Part shown: positions 55,357 to 63,033 of the stretch, piece by piece
Numbering within the stretch: the stretch's first letter is position 1
Layout: each line of letters starts with the position of its first letter
DNA from: a candidate division NC10 bacterium CSP1-5
GTDB taxonomy: Bacteria; Methylomirabilota; Methylomirabilia; Methylomirabilales; CSP1-5
Assembly (NCBI GenBank): GCA_001443495.1
Contig: LDXR01000005.1
Span: 6,696 to 70,695 of the forward strand
Reading direction: 5' to 3'
DNA: 64,000 nt
Position numbers and translations under genes: made by a program
Notes under the pieces: generated by a model
Told to the model about the DNA's origin: nothing
Database searches by the model: none
The model's input: only the letters and a program-made list of their open reading frames with translations

Positions 55357-56385
55357 CTAGCTAAAGACCCAGACGAGCAGTCCGGTGATCCCCAGATTGG
55401 CAAAGGCCAAGGGCAGGAGGATCTTCCAGGCCACGTTCATCAGTTGGTCAACCCGCACCCTGGCCAGCGTCCACCGAAGCCATATCATCACGAAAAGGAG
55501 AAAATAGGTCTTCAGGAGGAACCAAAGCCACGGGGGCAACAGGGGTCCGCGCCATCCCCCCAGAAAGACGGTCGTCGCGATGGCGCAGACTGTGAACATA
55601 TTAGCATACTCCGCCAGGAAAAAGATGGCGAAGCGCATCCCGCTATATTCGACATGAAATCCTGCCACGAGCTCCGACTCCGCCTCCGGAATATCGAAGG
55701 GGAGTCGATTGGTCTCGGCCACGGCACAGGTGAAATAGGTCAGAAAGGCCAACGGCTGCAAGACGATGAACCAGAGATACCGCTGGGCCTCCACGATCTT
55801 TGTCGTGCTGAGAGAGCCCACCAGGAGGACCGGACCGATCAGGGAGACCACCAGGGGCACCTCGTAGCTCACCGCCTGCGCCGCGGACCGGAGCGCCCCC
55901 AACGCGGCATACTTATTGTTCGAGCCCCAGCCGGCCATGATGATCCCGAGCACGGTCAGCGAGGAAATCGCGATGACGTACAGGATCCCGATGTTGAGAT
56001 CCTCTACGATAAGGCCGGGACCGAATGGGATGACCACATAGGCGGCCAAGGCAGCGGCGAAGACGACCATGGGGGCCAGGATGAAGACCGGCCTGTCGGC
56101 CTGGGTCGGGATGATGTCCTCCTTGAGGAGGAGCTTGACCCCGTCGGCGATGCTCTGGGCCCACCCGTGCCACCCCCCTACCCGCATCGGCCCAAACCGA
56201 GCCTGGATGTGGGCGCTGATCTTTCGCTCCCACCAGATCAAGAACATGGCCGACACCGAGATAAAGAGGATGATAATGCTGACCACCACCAGCATGACGA
56301 CGAGACGCGGCACGATCCACGGAATGCCCCACCCCTCGAACAGGGCGTAAAAACGCGCGACAAGTTCCTCACGAATCTGTGGCAT
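55357..56385 (-). CDS. nuoH: Complex I subunit H, copy 2
   Basis: A 342-residue, eight-helix quinone-tunnel subunit. Conserved blocks: ARFGPMRVGGWHGWAQSIADGVKLLLKEDI, AETNRLPFDIPEAESELVAGFHVEYSGMRF and MIWLRWTLARVRVDQLM. The long GGWHGWAQ variant loop differs from copy 1 (GRFGLLQ). It lies between nuoD and nuoI as usual, after a heptamer array. Confidence 0.95.
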   Translation of the reverse strand: MPQIREELVARFYALFEGWGIPWIVPRLVVMLVVVSIIILFISVSAMFLIWWERKISAHIQARFGPMRVGGWHGWAQSIADGVKLLLKEDIIPTQADRPVFILAPMVVFAAALAAYVVIPFGPGLIVEDLNIGILYVIAISSLTVLGIIMAGWGSNNKYAALGALRSAAQAVSYEVPLVVSLIGPVLLVGSLSTTKIVEAQRYLWFIVLQPLAFLTYFTCAVAETNRLPFDIPEAESELVAGFHVEYSGMRFAIFFLAEYANMFTVCAIATTVFLGGWRGPLLPPWLWFLLKTYFLLFVMIWLRWTLARVRVDQLMNVAWKILLPLAFANLGITGLLVWVFS

Positions 56386-56403
56386 CTGGCGTCTCTACCC
56401 TCT

Positions 56404-56470
56404 GGCTGTCAGCAGTCGGCTGTCCGCTGTCAGCACCGGATGGACCAGCCTTTTGCTGAGTGCTGATAGC
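56404..56470. repeat. Heptamer array between nuoD and nuoH2
   Basis: GCTGTCA, GCAGTCG, GCTGTCC, GCTGTCA units on the left; TGCTGAGTGCTGATAGC on the right in inverse orientation (9 of 10 bases pair). It begins 8 nt after the nuoD stop. Confidence 0.75.
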
Positions 56471-56477
56471 TTCACGC

Positions 56478-57620
56478 CTACCGGTCCACCTCGCACAGGA
56501 CGATGTCCACGCTTCCGAGCACCGCCACCGCATCGGCCACCAGATAGCCTGGCAGCATCACCGGCAGGGCGGAGAGATTCACGAAGGTTGGCGCGCGGAC
56601 CTTGTACCGGTACGGCTTCTCGGACCCGTCCGCGACGATGTAGTCCCCCAGTTCTCCTCGGGGGCTCTCCACCCGAGAGTAGATGTCTCCCACCGGCGCC
56701 CGCAGCTTCTTGGCCACGGGCGCAAGGACCGGGCCCGGCGGGATCTCCGTGAGGGCCTGTTCCACGATCCGGACGGATTGGTCCATCTCCTGGCGCCGCA
56801 CCCAGAACCGGTCCCAAACATCCCCGCTGGTCCCCACCGGGATATCAAACTCGAAGCGGTCGTAGATCCCGTAGGGGTCATTCTTGCGGAGATCCCACCG
56901 GATCCCCGAGCCCCGGAGCACGGGCCCGGAGCAGGCGTAACTCACGGCGTCTTCGGGCGTGAGGATCCCGACCCCCTGGATCCGCTTCTGCCAGATGATG
57001 TTATCGGTGCTGAGGCGGTCGTACTCCGGCAGACGCGGTTTGAACCACTGGAGAAAGGCCTTGACGTCCCCCAGCCACCCCTCCGGGACATCCAGGGCGA
57101 GCCCCCCAATCCGCATGAAGCTGTAATTCAGCCGCTGCCCCGAGACCGCCTCGAAGAGATCCAGGATCATCTCCCGTTCCCGGAAGCACCACATGAAGAG
57201 GGTAAAGTTGCCGAGGTCGAGCCCGAAGGTCCCGAGCCAGATGAGGTGCGAGGCGATCCGCTGCAGTTCCCCGATGAGGACCCGCAGGTACTCCGCCCGC
57301 TCCGGGATCGGGATCCCCATGAGGCGCTCGCAGGCAAGGCAGTAGGCCCAGTTGTTGTACATCGAGGCGAGGTAATCGAGCCGGTCGGTGTAGGGGATGA
57401 TCTGGACGTAGGCCCGGTTCTCCCCGATCTTCTCGTGGCAGCGGTGCATGTAGCCCATGTAGGGGATGCACTCGCGCACCACCTCCCCGTCCAGCTTGAT
57501 AAGCAGGCGCAGGACCCCGTGGGTCGAGGGGTGCTGCGGGCCCATGTTGACCCACATCTCTTCCATGGATTCGGCGGTCTGTTCTTTGACCTGCTGCAGG
57601 TGAAGGTTGACCGTCGTCAT
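56478..57620 (-). CDS. nuoD: Complex I subunit D (49-kDa)
   Basis: A 380-residue peripheral-arm subunit related to [NiFe]-hydrogenase large subunits, which with NuoB forms the quinone-binding pocket. MGPQHPSTHGVLRLL carries the quinone-site histidine. GYMHRCHEKIGENR and the final PGYLVADAVAVLGSVDIVLCEVDR are conserved. It is a separate gene, not a CD fusion. Its essential partner NuoB is not encoded next to it. Confidence 0.96.
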   Translation of the reverse strand: MTTVNLHLQQVKEQTAESMEEMWVNMGPQHPSTHGVLRLLIKLDGEVVRECIPYMGYMHRCHEKIGENRAYVQIIPYTDRLDYLASMYNNWAYCLACERLMGIPIPERAEYLRVLIGELQRIASHLIWLGTFGLDLGNFTLFMWCFREREMILDLFEAVSGQRLNYSFMRIGGLALDVPEGWLGDVKAFLQWFKPRLPEYDRLSTDNIIWQKRIQGVGILTPEDAVSYACSGPVLRGSGIRWDLRKNDPYGIYDRFEFDIPVGTSGDVWDRFWVRRQEMDQSVRIVEQALTEIPPGPVLAPVAKKLRAPVGDIYSRVESPRGELGDYIVADGSEKPYRYKVRAPTFVNLSALPVMLPGYLVADAVAVLGSVDIVLCEVDR

Positions 57621-57632
57621 GCCGCGCCCTCT

Positions 57633-58139
57633 CTACGCCGTGGTCGGCCGGACCACCGTCCCGGGCTTCCGATCATCCCAGGGATAGGGGACGAACCGCT
57701 CGTCTTGGTAATCCTTCCGCAGGGGATGGCCGATCCAGTCTTCCGGGAGGAGAATCCGCCGAAGATCTGGATGATTCTCAAAACGAATCCCGAGCAGGTC
57801 AAAGGCCTCCCGCTCGTGCCAGTTTGCCGTCCCCCAGAGGGGGACCACCGAGCGAAGCACCGGCTCATCGCGGGGGACCCGGGCCCGAAGGATGATCTTT
57901 CCCGGCTGCCTCAGCGAGGAGATGGCATAGGCTACCTCCATCTCGTTCTCGCCGACCCAGTCGACGCCACTCAGGCAATTCAGGTATTCGAGCCCCAGCT
58001 CCTCCTTGATAAAACGGCAGATCTCGAAATTCTGATCCGCCTTGATGGTGAGGGTGGCCTCTCCGCGCCGGACCTCTGATGTCCGGATCTCACTCCCGAA
58101 CCGGGCCCGAATCTGCTGCAGGATCTCTTCTGCTGTCAT
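57633..58139 (-). CDS. nuoC: Complex I subunit C (30-kDa)
   Basis: A 168-residue peripheral-arm subunit. The family block WHEREAFDLLGIRFENHPDLRRILLPEDWIGHPLRKDY is clear. The start is the ATG at 58139; longer frames enter a repeat array. It comes directly after the nuoA2-array junction where nuoB would be expected. Confidence 0.95.
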   Translation of the reverse strand: MTAEEILQQIRARFGSEIRTSEVRRGEATLTIKADQNFEICRFIKEELGLEYLNCLSGVDWVGENEMEVAYAISSLRQPGKIILRARVPRDEPVLRSVVPLWGTANWHEREAFDLLGIRFENHPDLRRILLPEDWIGHPLRKDYQDERFVPYPWDDRKPGTVVRPTTA

Positions 58140-58150
58140 TCTAACGCCCC

Positions 58151-58259
58151 GATGACCGTTGACGGCTCGACTGAGCTCGCCGAAGTCCGACGACCGACGA
58201 CCGGAAACGCCCGAACATGGGATTCCCGCGGTCATCGGTGATCGGTGATCGGTCGTCGA
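58151..58259. repeat. Nested inverted heptamer array at the nuoA2-nuoC junction
   Basis: Units GATGACC/CGACGAC on the left and CGGTGAT/CGGTCGT on the right. Two nested stems: GATGACCG (58151-58158) with CGGTCATC (58229-58236), and CGACGACCGA (58188-58197) with TCGGTCGTCG (58249-58258). It starts at the nuoA2 stop and ends just before nuoC. Confidence 0.85.
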
Positions 58260-58619
58260 TTACACCCACTCCAGCGCTCCCTTTGCCCAGGCATAGGCGA
58301 GGCCGACCAGGAGGATCACGATGAACACCATCATCTCGATAAAGGCGAAGAACCCGAGGGAAGTGTAGACAATGGCCCAGGGGAAGAGGAAGACCGTTTC
58401 TACCGCGAAGAGGATATAGATCAGGGCAAAGAGATAGTAGCGGATGTGGATCCGGAGCCATGGGCTCCCAATCGGATCCTCGCCACACTCGTACGTGTCA
58501 AGTTTTTTCGGTGACGGCTTCGCCGGGCGTATAAGGCGCGAAAGGATGTCGATGTTGAACACGACGAAGAGGGCGCCGACGATGAGGAAAAGCGCAACAT
58601 ATGCGTAATCCGCCGCCAT
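58260..58619 (-). CDS. nuoA: Complex I subunit A, copy 2
   Basis: A 119-residue three-helix subunit opening the respiratory run. The loop LDTYECGEDPIGSPW and the helix YILFAVETVFLFPWAIVYTSLG are conserved. The ATG at 58619 follows GAGAAGG. A terminator hairpin lies only about 22 nt upstream and a promoter with a Rex-like dyad about 80-110 nt upstream. Confidence 0.95.
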   Translation of the reverse strand: MAADYAYVALFLIVGALFVVFNIDILSRLIRPAKPSPKKLDTYECGEDPIGSPWLRIHIRYYLFALIYILFAVETVFLFPWAIVYTSLGFFAFIEMMVFIVILLVGLAYAWAKGALEWV

Positions 58620-58640
58620 GGCCTTCTCACACTAGATAAC

Positions 58641-58663
58641 AAAAATGCCCCGTAGCAGGGCAT
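58641..58663 (-). terminator. Terminator in the nuoA2 leader
   Basis: ATGCCC (58663-58658) pairs with GGGCAT (58650-58645) across a 7-nt loop, followed by TTTT on the minus strand. It ends about 22 nt before the nuoA2 ATG, so it is either an attenuator of the nuo run or the end of an upstream transcript. Confidence 0.6.
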
Positions 58664-58697
58664 CACATCCCGGGATCCGTCGTGTGCTTGTAAATCC

Positions 58698-58733
58698 GGG
58701 TGGTGAGTACCACAATTTCTCCTCGATTGTCAA
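58698..58733 (-). promoter_or_regulatory. nuoA2 promoter with Rex-like dyad
   Basis: TTGACA (58733-58728), 18-nt spacer, TACTCA (58709-58704). Overlapping the -10 is TTGTGGTACTCACCACCC (58715-58698), a 5-4-5 palindrome GTGGT-GAGT-ACCAC that keeps the GTG-N8-CAC layout and one TTGTG half of known Rex sites. Alternatively, GAGGAG plus a GTG at 58713 would start a 16-residue leader peptide that ends at the terminator. Confidence 0.4.
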
Positions 58734-58777
58734 GTGGAATATCGCCTGTTTTCAGCCCTTGCCGAAGCTTCGGATGT

Positions 58778-58861
58778 TCACCACTGCGATATTTCCGCCG
58801 CCGCCCCGCCAGGGCCGTCCACCCGATACAGGAAGCGTTCGAGATAATCCAGGGGCTCCAT
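58778..58861 (-). CDS. Small open frame of unknown function
   Basis: A 27-residue frame (MEPLDYLERFLYRVDGPGG and on) starting at the edge of the repeat array after hemL. It has no good ribosome site and I do not recognise it. The rest of the 323-nt gap between hemL and nuoA2 (58620-58942) holds the array, the promoter and the terminator listed separately. It may not be a real gene. Confidence 0.2.
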   Translation of the reverse strand: MEPLDYLERFLYRVDGPGGAAAEISQW

Positions 58862-58863
58862 TT

Positions 58864-58955
58864 CCGATGACCGATGACCACCAGGGACCAGTGTTTGGTT
58901 GTTGGTGACTAGTGGCTGGTGGTTTTCACCAACCACCAATCACTAACCACCGGTC
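58864..58955. repeat. Inverted heptamer array overlapping the hemL stop
   Basis: CCGATGA units, then TTGGTGA/CTGGTGG units, a short TTTTCA centre and the inverse arm CACCAAC, CACCAAT, CACTAAC, CACCGG. The hemL TAG stop (58943-58945) lies inside the right arm. Confidence 0.8.
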
Positions 58956-60235
58956 ACGAGGCCCTGCAGGGTCTCCCGGGCTGCGTCAATGGAGACTGCC
59001 ACATCCTGGACGGAATGGGCGGCAGACAGGAAAGCTGCCTCGAACTGGGAGGGAGGAAAGTTCACCCCCCGATCCAACATACCGTGAAAGAAGGCGGCGT
59101 ATCGACGGCTATCGACCCGCTCAAGATCGCGGTCGCCCTCCACGGGGCCCTTCCCAAAGAAGAGTGTCATCATGGAGCCCACTCGGTTCAGGCAGCAGGT
59201 GAGATGGGCGCGTTGATAGGTCTCCGTGATCCCCTCGGTAAACATTCTCCCCCGCTCCTCCAGGTCACGGTAGATCCCCCCATCTCTCAACAGGGTGAGG
59301 GTCTCGATTCCCGCGGTCATGGCGAGCGGATTGCCAGACAGGGTACCGGCTTGATACACCCGGCCGAGCGGAGCGACCTGCTCCATGATCTCCCGACGTC
59401 CACCATACGCACCAACCGGCAGTCCGCCTCCAATGATCTTGCCGAGGCATGTCAGGTCGGGGCGAACCCCATAAAGCCCCTGCGCCCCTCCGTAGCCCAC
59501 CCGAAAGCCGGTGATTACCTCATCAAAGATCAACAGGGCTCTGTATGCCAGGGTCAGCTCCCGCAGCCCCTCGAGAAACCCGGCCCTAGGCGGTACCACC
59601 CCCATGTTGCCCGCCACCGGCTCCACGATCACACACGCCACTTCCCTCCCCACCGCCTGCATGATCTCACGAACCTGGTCTAGGTCGTTATAGCGTGCCG
59701 AGATGGTCTCCCTCGCCACGGGCTCGGGCACGCCACTGGAATTCGGGACACCTAACGTCAGGGCACCCGAGCCGGCCTTGACCAAGAGGCTGTCGGCATG
59801 CCCATGGTAGCATCCGGCAAATTTGACGATCTTATCCCTGTTGGTGTAGGCCCGGGCCACCCGAAGGGCGCTCATCACCGCCTCGGTCCCAGAATTGACG
59901 AACCGGACCATCTCCACCGAGGGGAGGGCCTCGATCAGCATCCGGGCCAAGGTGACTTCCAGTTCCGTTGGAGCGCCATAGCTCGTCCCCCGCTCCACCG
60001 CCTTCTTGAGGGCCCTGACCAGGCGGGGGTGGGCGTGTCCCAGGATCAACGGTCCCCAGGACCCCACGAAGTCGATGTAGACGTTTCCATCCACATCGGT
60101 GATCCGCGACCCCTCTGCCCTGTCGACAAAAATGGGATGCCCGCCTACGGCCCGGAAGGCCCGCACAGGACTGTTGACCCCTCCCGGCAGGCATCGCTGC
60201 GCCTCTGCGAAAAGCTCCGCCGATCTCTTCCGCAT
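58943..60235 (-). CDS. hemL: Glutamate-1-semialdehyde 2,1-aminomutase
   Basis: A PLP enzyme that makes 5-aminolevulinate in the C5 haem pathway; 430 residues, the normal length. The PLP region has [25 protein letters not shown] and [14 protein letters not shown], with the Schiff-base lysine in [17 protein letters not shown]. The ATG at 60235 follows GGAGAGG. It follows hemB by about 100 nt, so two steps toward haem lie together. The last codons (VTGG, stop) are part of a heptamer array. Confidence 0.97.
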   Translation of the reverse strand: MRKRSAELFAEAQRCLPGGVNSPVRAFRAVGGHPIFVDRAEGSRITDVDGNVYIDFVGSWGPLILGHAHPRLVRALKKAVERGTSYGAPTELEVTLARMLIEALPSVEMVRFVNSGTEAVMSALRVARAYTNRDKIVKFAGCYHGHADSLLVKAGSGALTLGVPNSSGVPEPVARETISARYNDLDQVREIMQAVGREVACVIVEPVAGNMGVVPPRAGFLEGLRELTLAYRALLIFDEVITGFRVGYGGAQGLYGVRPDLTCLGKIIGGGLPVGAYGGRREIMEQVAPLGRVYQAGTLSGNPLAMTAGIETLTLLRDGGIYRDLEERGRMFTEGITETYQRAHLTCCLNRVGSMMTLFFGKGPVEGDRDLERVDSRRYAAFFHGMLDRGVNFPPSQFEAAFLSAAHSVQDVAVSIDAARETLQGLVTGG

Positions 60236-60332
60236 GACCTCTCCACCCATCACCGGACAGGTCCTCCAATTGTGAGGAGACAGCAGGGGGCCCCCACTGG
60301 ACACGGCGCGACAGACCGGAAGGCGAAAGGCA

Positions 60333-61313
60333 TCACTCGCGCTGCCGGAGGAGGCGGGCGGCGTCTTTGGCGAAGTAGGTGAGGATCAGGTCGGCTCCCG
60401 CCCGTTTGATGGCGGTGAGGATCTCCCACATGACCTGCTCCTCCTCCAGCCACCCCAACCGGGCGGCGGCCTTCACCATAGCGAATTCGCCGCTCACGTT
60501 GTAGGCGGCCACCGGCACGTCAAACTCGGTCCGAACACGCCACAGGATGTCCAGATAGGCCAGGGCGGGCTTCACCATGATGATATCGGCGCCCTCCTCG
60601 AGGTCCATGGCCACCTCCCGCAAGGCCTCTGCGGCGTTGGCCGGATCCATCTGATAGCTGCGGCGATCGCCAAACTGCGGGGCCGACTCCGCCGCCATCC
60701 GGAAGGGCCCATAGAAACCTGAGGCGTACTTGGCCGCATACGACATGATGGCGACCTCTTCAAAGCCGCTGGAGCTCAAGGCCTCGCGGATCGCCCCCAC
60801 GCGGCCGTCCATCATGTCCGACGGGGCGACGATGTCGGCCCCCGCCTCGGCCTGGGCAACGGCGGTCTTTGCCAAGAGTTCCAGGGTCGGATCGTTCGTG
60901 ACGACCCCCTCCTCCACAACCCCGCAGTGGCCATGACTCGTGTATTCGCAGAGACAGGTGTCGGTGATGACGAGCAGGTCCGAGACCGAATCCTTGATGG
61001 CCCTCACCGCCTGCTGGATGATCCCATCCTTGGCGTAGGCCTGGGACCCATGGGCATCCTTGCGCTCTGGGATGCCAAAGAGGAGGACCGCGGGAATGCG
61101 GAGGGCGGCAATCTCCTTCACTTCCCGGGTGAGCTGGTCCACGGAGAGCTGGTAGTTGCCAGGCATGGGCGGGATCTCTCGTCGGATGCCGCGACCGTGG
61201 ACAACGAAGAGGGGCATGATGAGATCATCCACCTGCAGGACCGTCTCGCGGACCATGCGCCGGATCGTCTCCGAGCGCCGAAGACGCCGTGGGCGCCGCA
61301 TTGGAAAATGCAT
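60333..61313 (-). CDS. hemB: Delta-aminolevulinic acid dehydratase
   Basis: Condenses two 5-aminolevulinates to porphobilinogen; 326 residues. The zinc-site cysteines are in [15 protein letters not shown], and the catalytic lysines in [14 protein letters not shown] and [11 protein letters not shown]. The ATG at 61313 has GGAGGTCG upstream. A sigma-70-like promoter containing a palindrome lies 58-86 nt upstream, divergent from a sensor-kinase gene. The product should feed into haem for the respiratory chain encoded downstream. Confidence 0.97.
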   Translation of the reverse strand: MHFPMRRPRRLRRSETIRRMVRETVLQVDDLIMPLFVVHGRGIRREIPPMPGNYQLSVDQLTREVKEIAALRIPAVLLFGIPERKDAHGSQAYAKDGIIQQAVRAIKDSVSDLLVITDTCLCEYTSHGHCGVVEEGVVTNDPTLELLAKTAVAQAEAGADIVAPSDMMDGRVGAIREALSSSGFEEVAIMSYAAKYASGFYGPFRMAAESAPQFGDRRSYQMDPANAAEALREVAMDLEEGADIIMVKPALAYLDILWRVRTEFDVPVAAYNVSGEFAMVKAAARLGWLEEEQVMWEILTAIKRAGADLILTYFAKDAARLLRQRE

Positions 61314-61370
61314 CTTTCGACCTCCGTGAGAAACTGCGGAAGCGTCACTCCTCCGGATACGCCCCACCTA

Positions 61371-61399
61371 TATATACCGGACCAGTCCGGCGTGGTCAA
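61371..61399 (-). promoter_or_regulatory. hemB promoter with spacer palindrome
   Basis: TTGACC (61399-61394), 17-nt spacer, TATATA (61376-61371). The spacer contains CCGGACTGGTCCGG, a perfect 6-2-6 palindrome between the two promoter boxes, so a regulator bound there would sit on the promoter. Confidence 0.65.
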
Positions 61400-61420
61400 C
61401 TTCCCCATGACCAGCCATCC

Positions 61421-61439
61421 GCTGTCAGCTGACTGCTGA
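61421..61439. repeat. Short heptamer stretch in the hemB-kinase gap
   Basis: GCTGTCAGCTGACTGCTGA: two to three GCTGTCA-type units between the divergent genes; the only array not directly after a stop codon. Confidence 0.45.
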
Positions 61440-61467
61440 TTTCCCATCCTTGCAAAACCCGGAAGAG

Positions 61468-63033
61468 ATGGGTATCATAGGCTCCGCTATGGGGAGGCCG
61501 GTTGCCAAGGGGGCAGGACGGAAGGCAAGGGCGAGGTCGGGGGTGCGCGGTCGCGCCGATGACCCCGGACGGGACCGCCTCCTGACCACCCTCCTCTCGC
61601 GCCTGGATAACGTGGGGGTGCTGGTCTCGGACCACGCCGGCAAGATCGTCACCGCGAATCCAGCCTGGTGGACTCTCTTGGGGCTCCCCCGCCGCTACTC
61701 TCCCGGCAAGGGCGTGACTGTTGCGTTCCCCCCCGTGCTGCGATCCCAGGTGCGATCCCTCCTGGAGAAGCTCGGGCCAAAGCAGGACACGGCCGAGCTT
61801 GTCCTGGCTGACGGCGGGCTCCACCTGCAGGCCACTTCTTGGAACGGGGGCGCGCTCTTCTTTCTCACCGAACAACCACTGGTGCGCGAGCGAGCCCTGA
61901 CCCAAAAGATCCTGGACAGTCTCCCCCTGGGCCTCTACGTCATCGACCGAAGCTTCACCATCGTCGCCTGGAACCGGACCCGGGAGACCGCTCCCTGGGG
62001 GATGAAGCGGCAGGAGGTGATCGGGCGGAATCTTTTTGAGGTCCTCCCCTCGTTGCGGCGCGGGAGGATCGAGGAGGAGTTCCGGCAGGTCTTCGAAACC
62101 GGGGCCACGCTTCAGATGGAGGAAGAATCGGTACTGGAGGGGGACCGCAGGACCTTCCGGATCAGCAAGGCCCCCCTCACCAGCGGCCCGGGAGAGGTCA
62201 CCCACGTGATTACCCTCGTCGAGGACATCACTGAACGCCGACGGATACAGCGGCAACTCCTGGCCAGCGAGAAGCTGGCCGGCATCGGCCAGCTCGCCTC
62301 CGGCATTGCCCACGAACTGAACAACCCGATGGCCGCCATTGCCTCCTGTGCCGAGGCCCTCCTGAAACACAGCGAGGGCTCTCCGCCCACCCGGAAGGAC
62401 GCCGAGCAGCTAAGCCTCTATCTCCGGATCATCGAGGAAGAGGTGTATCGATGCAAGGGAATCCTGGCCGGGCTTTCCGACCTCAGTCGAGAGGGGACCG
62501 GGGAGCAGCGGCCCACCGACCTGCGCCTCCTCCTCGAGGGGATCCTCCGTGTCGTCGGCTATCAGCTACGGAGCCAGGGGATCGCCGTCATCCGCGATTT
62601 CGACGACGGGCTTCCCCCCCTTCTGGGCAACGAGGGAGAGCTTCGTCAGGCGTTCTTGGCCATCCTGATCAACGCCCTCGAGGCTACGGACCGAGGCGCA
62701 AGCCTCACCATCCGGGCGAAGGCGGCCGGACTCGGGGCGTGGGCCCTTGGGGGTTCACCGCGAAGGACCCCGTTCTCGCCATCAGCTCGCGGCGTCCAGG
62801 TGGAGATCGAGGACACCGGCCGGGGGATCCCTGCCGAGCTCCTGCCTCGGATCTTTGAACCCTTTTTCACCACCAAGCCCCCCGGAAAGGGTGCCGGGTT
62901 GGGCCTCTATATCGCCGAGGGAATCGTGAGTGCCCACGGGGGGCGGATGGAGATCCATTCAGTCGAGGGGAAAGGGACGGTCGTGCGAATCCAGCTTCCC
63001 GCCGCGAAGGGCCAGATCAGAGAGAGGGGATGA
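61468..63033 (+). CDS. Soluble PAS-domain sensor histidine kinase
   Basis: A kinase of about 521 residues with no membrane helix. Two PAS-like domains are seen (about residues 45-130 and 145-260), then the dimerisation helix with phospho-accepting His in [13 protein letters not shown], and the ATPase domain with [12 protein letters not shown] (N box), DTGRGIP and [11 protein letters not shown]. The start is uncertain: ATG at 61468, TTG at 61450 or ATG at 61489 are all possible. It overlaps the downstream regulator gene by one base (TGATG), so they form a two-component pair. The signal is unknown. Confidence 0.85.
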   Translation: MGIIGSAMGRPVAKGAGRKARARSGVRGRADDPGRDRLLTTLLSRLDNVGVLVSDHAGKIVTANPAWWTLLGLPRRYSPGKGVTVAFPPVLRSQVRSLLEKLGPKQDTAELVLADGGLHLQATSWNGGALFFLTEQPLVRERALTQKILDSLPLGLYVIDRSFTIVAWNRTRETAPWGMKRQEVIGRNLFEVLPSLRRGRIEEEFRQVFETGATLQMEEESVLEGDRRTFRISKAPLTSGPGEVTHVITLVEDITERRRIQRQLLASEKLAGIGQLASGIAHELNNPMAAIASCAEALLKHSEGSPPTRKDAEQLSLYLRIIEEEVYRCKGILAGLSDLSREGTGEQRPTDLRLLLEGILRVVGYQLRSQGIAVIRDFDDGLPPLLGNEGELRQAFLAILINALEATDRGASLTIRAKAAGLGAWALGGSPRRTPFSPSARGVQVEIEDTGRGIPAELLPRIFEPFFTTKPPGKGAGLGLYIAEGIVSAHGGRMEIHSVEGKGTVVRIQLPAAKGQIRERG

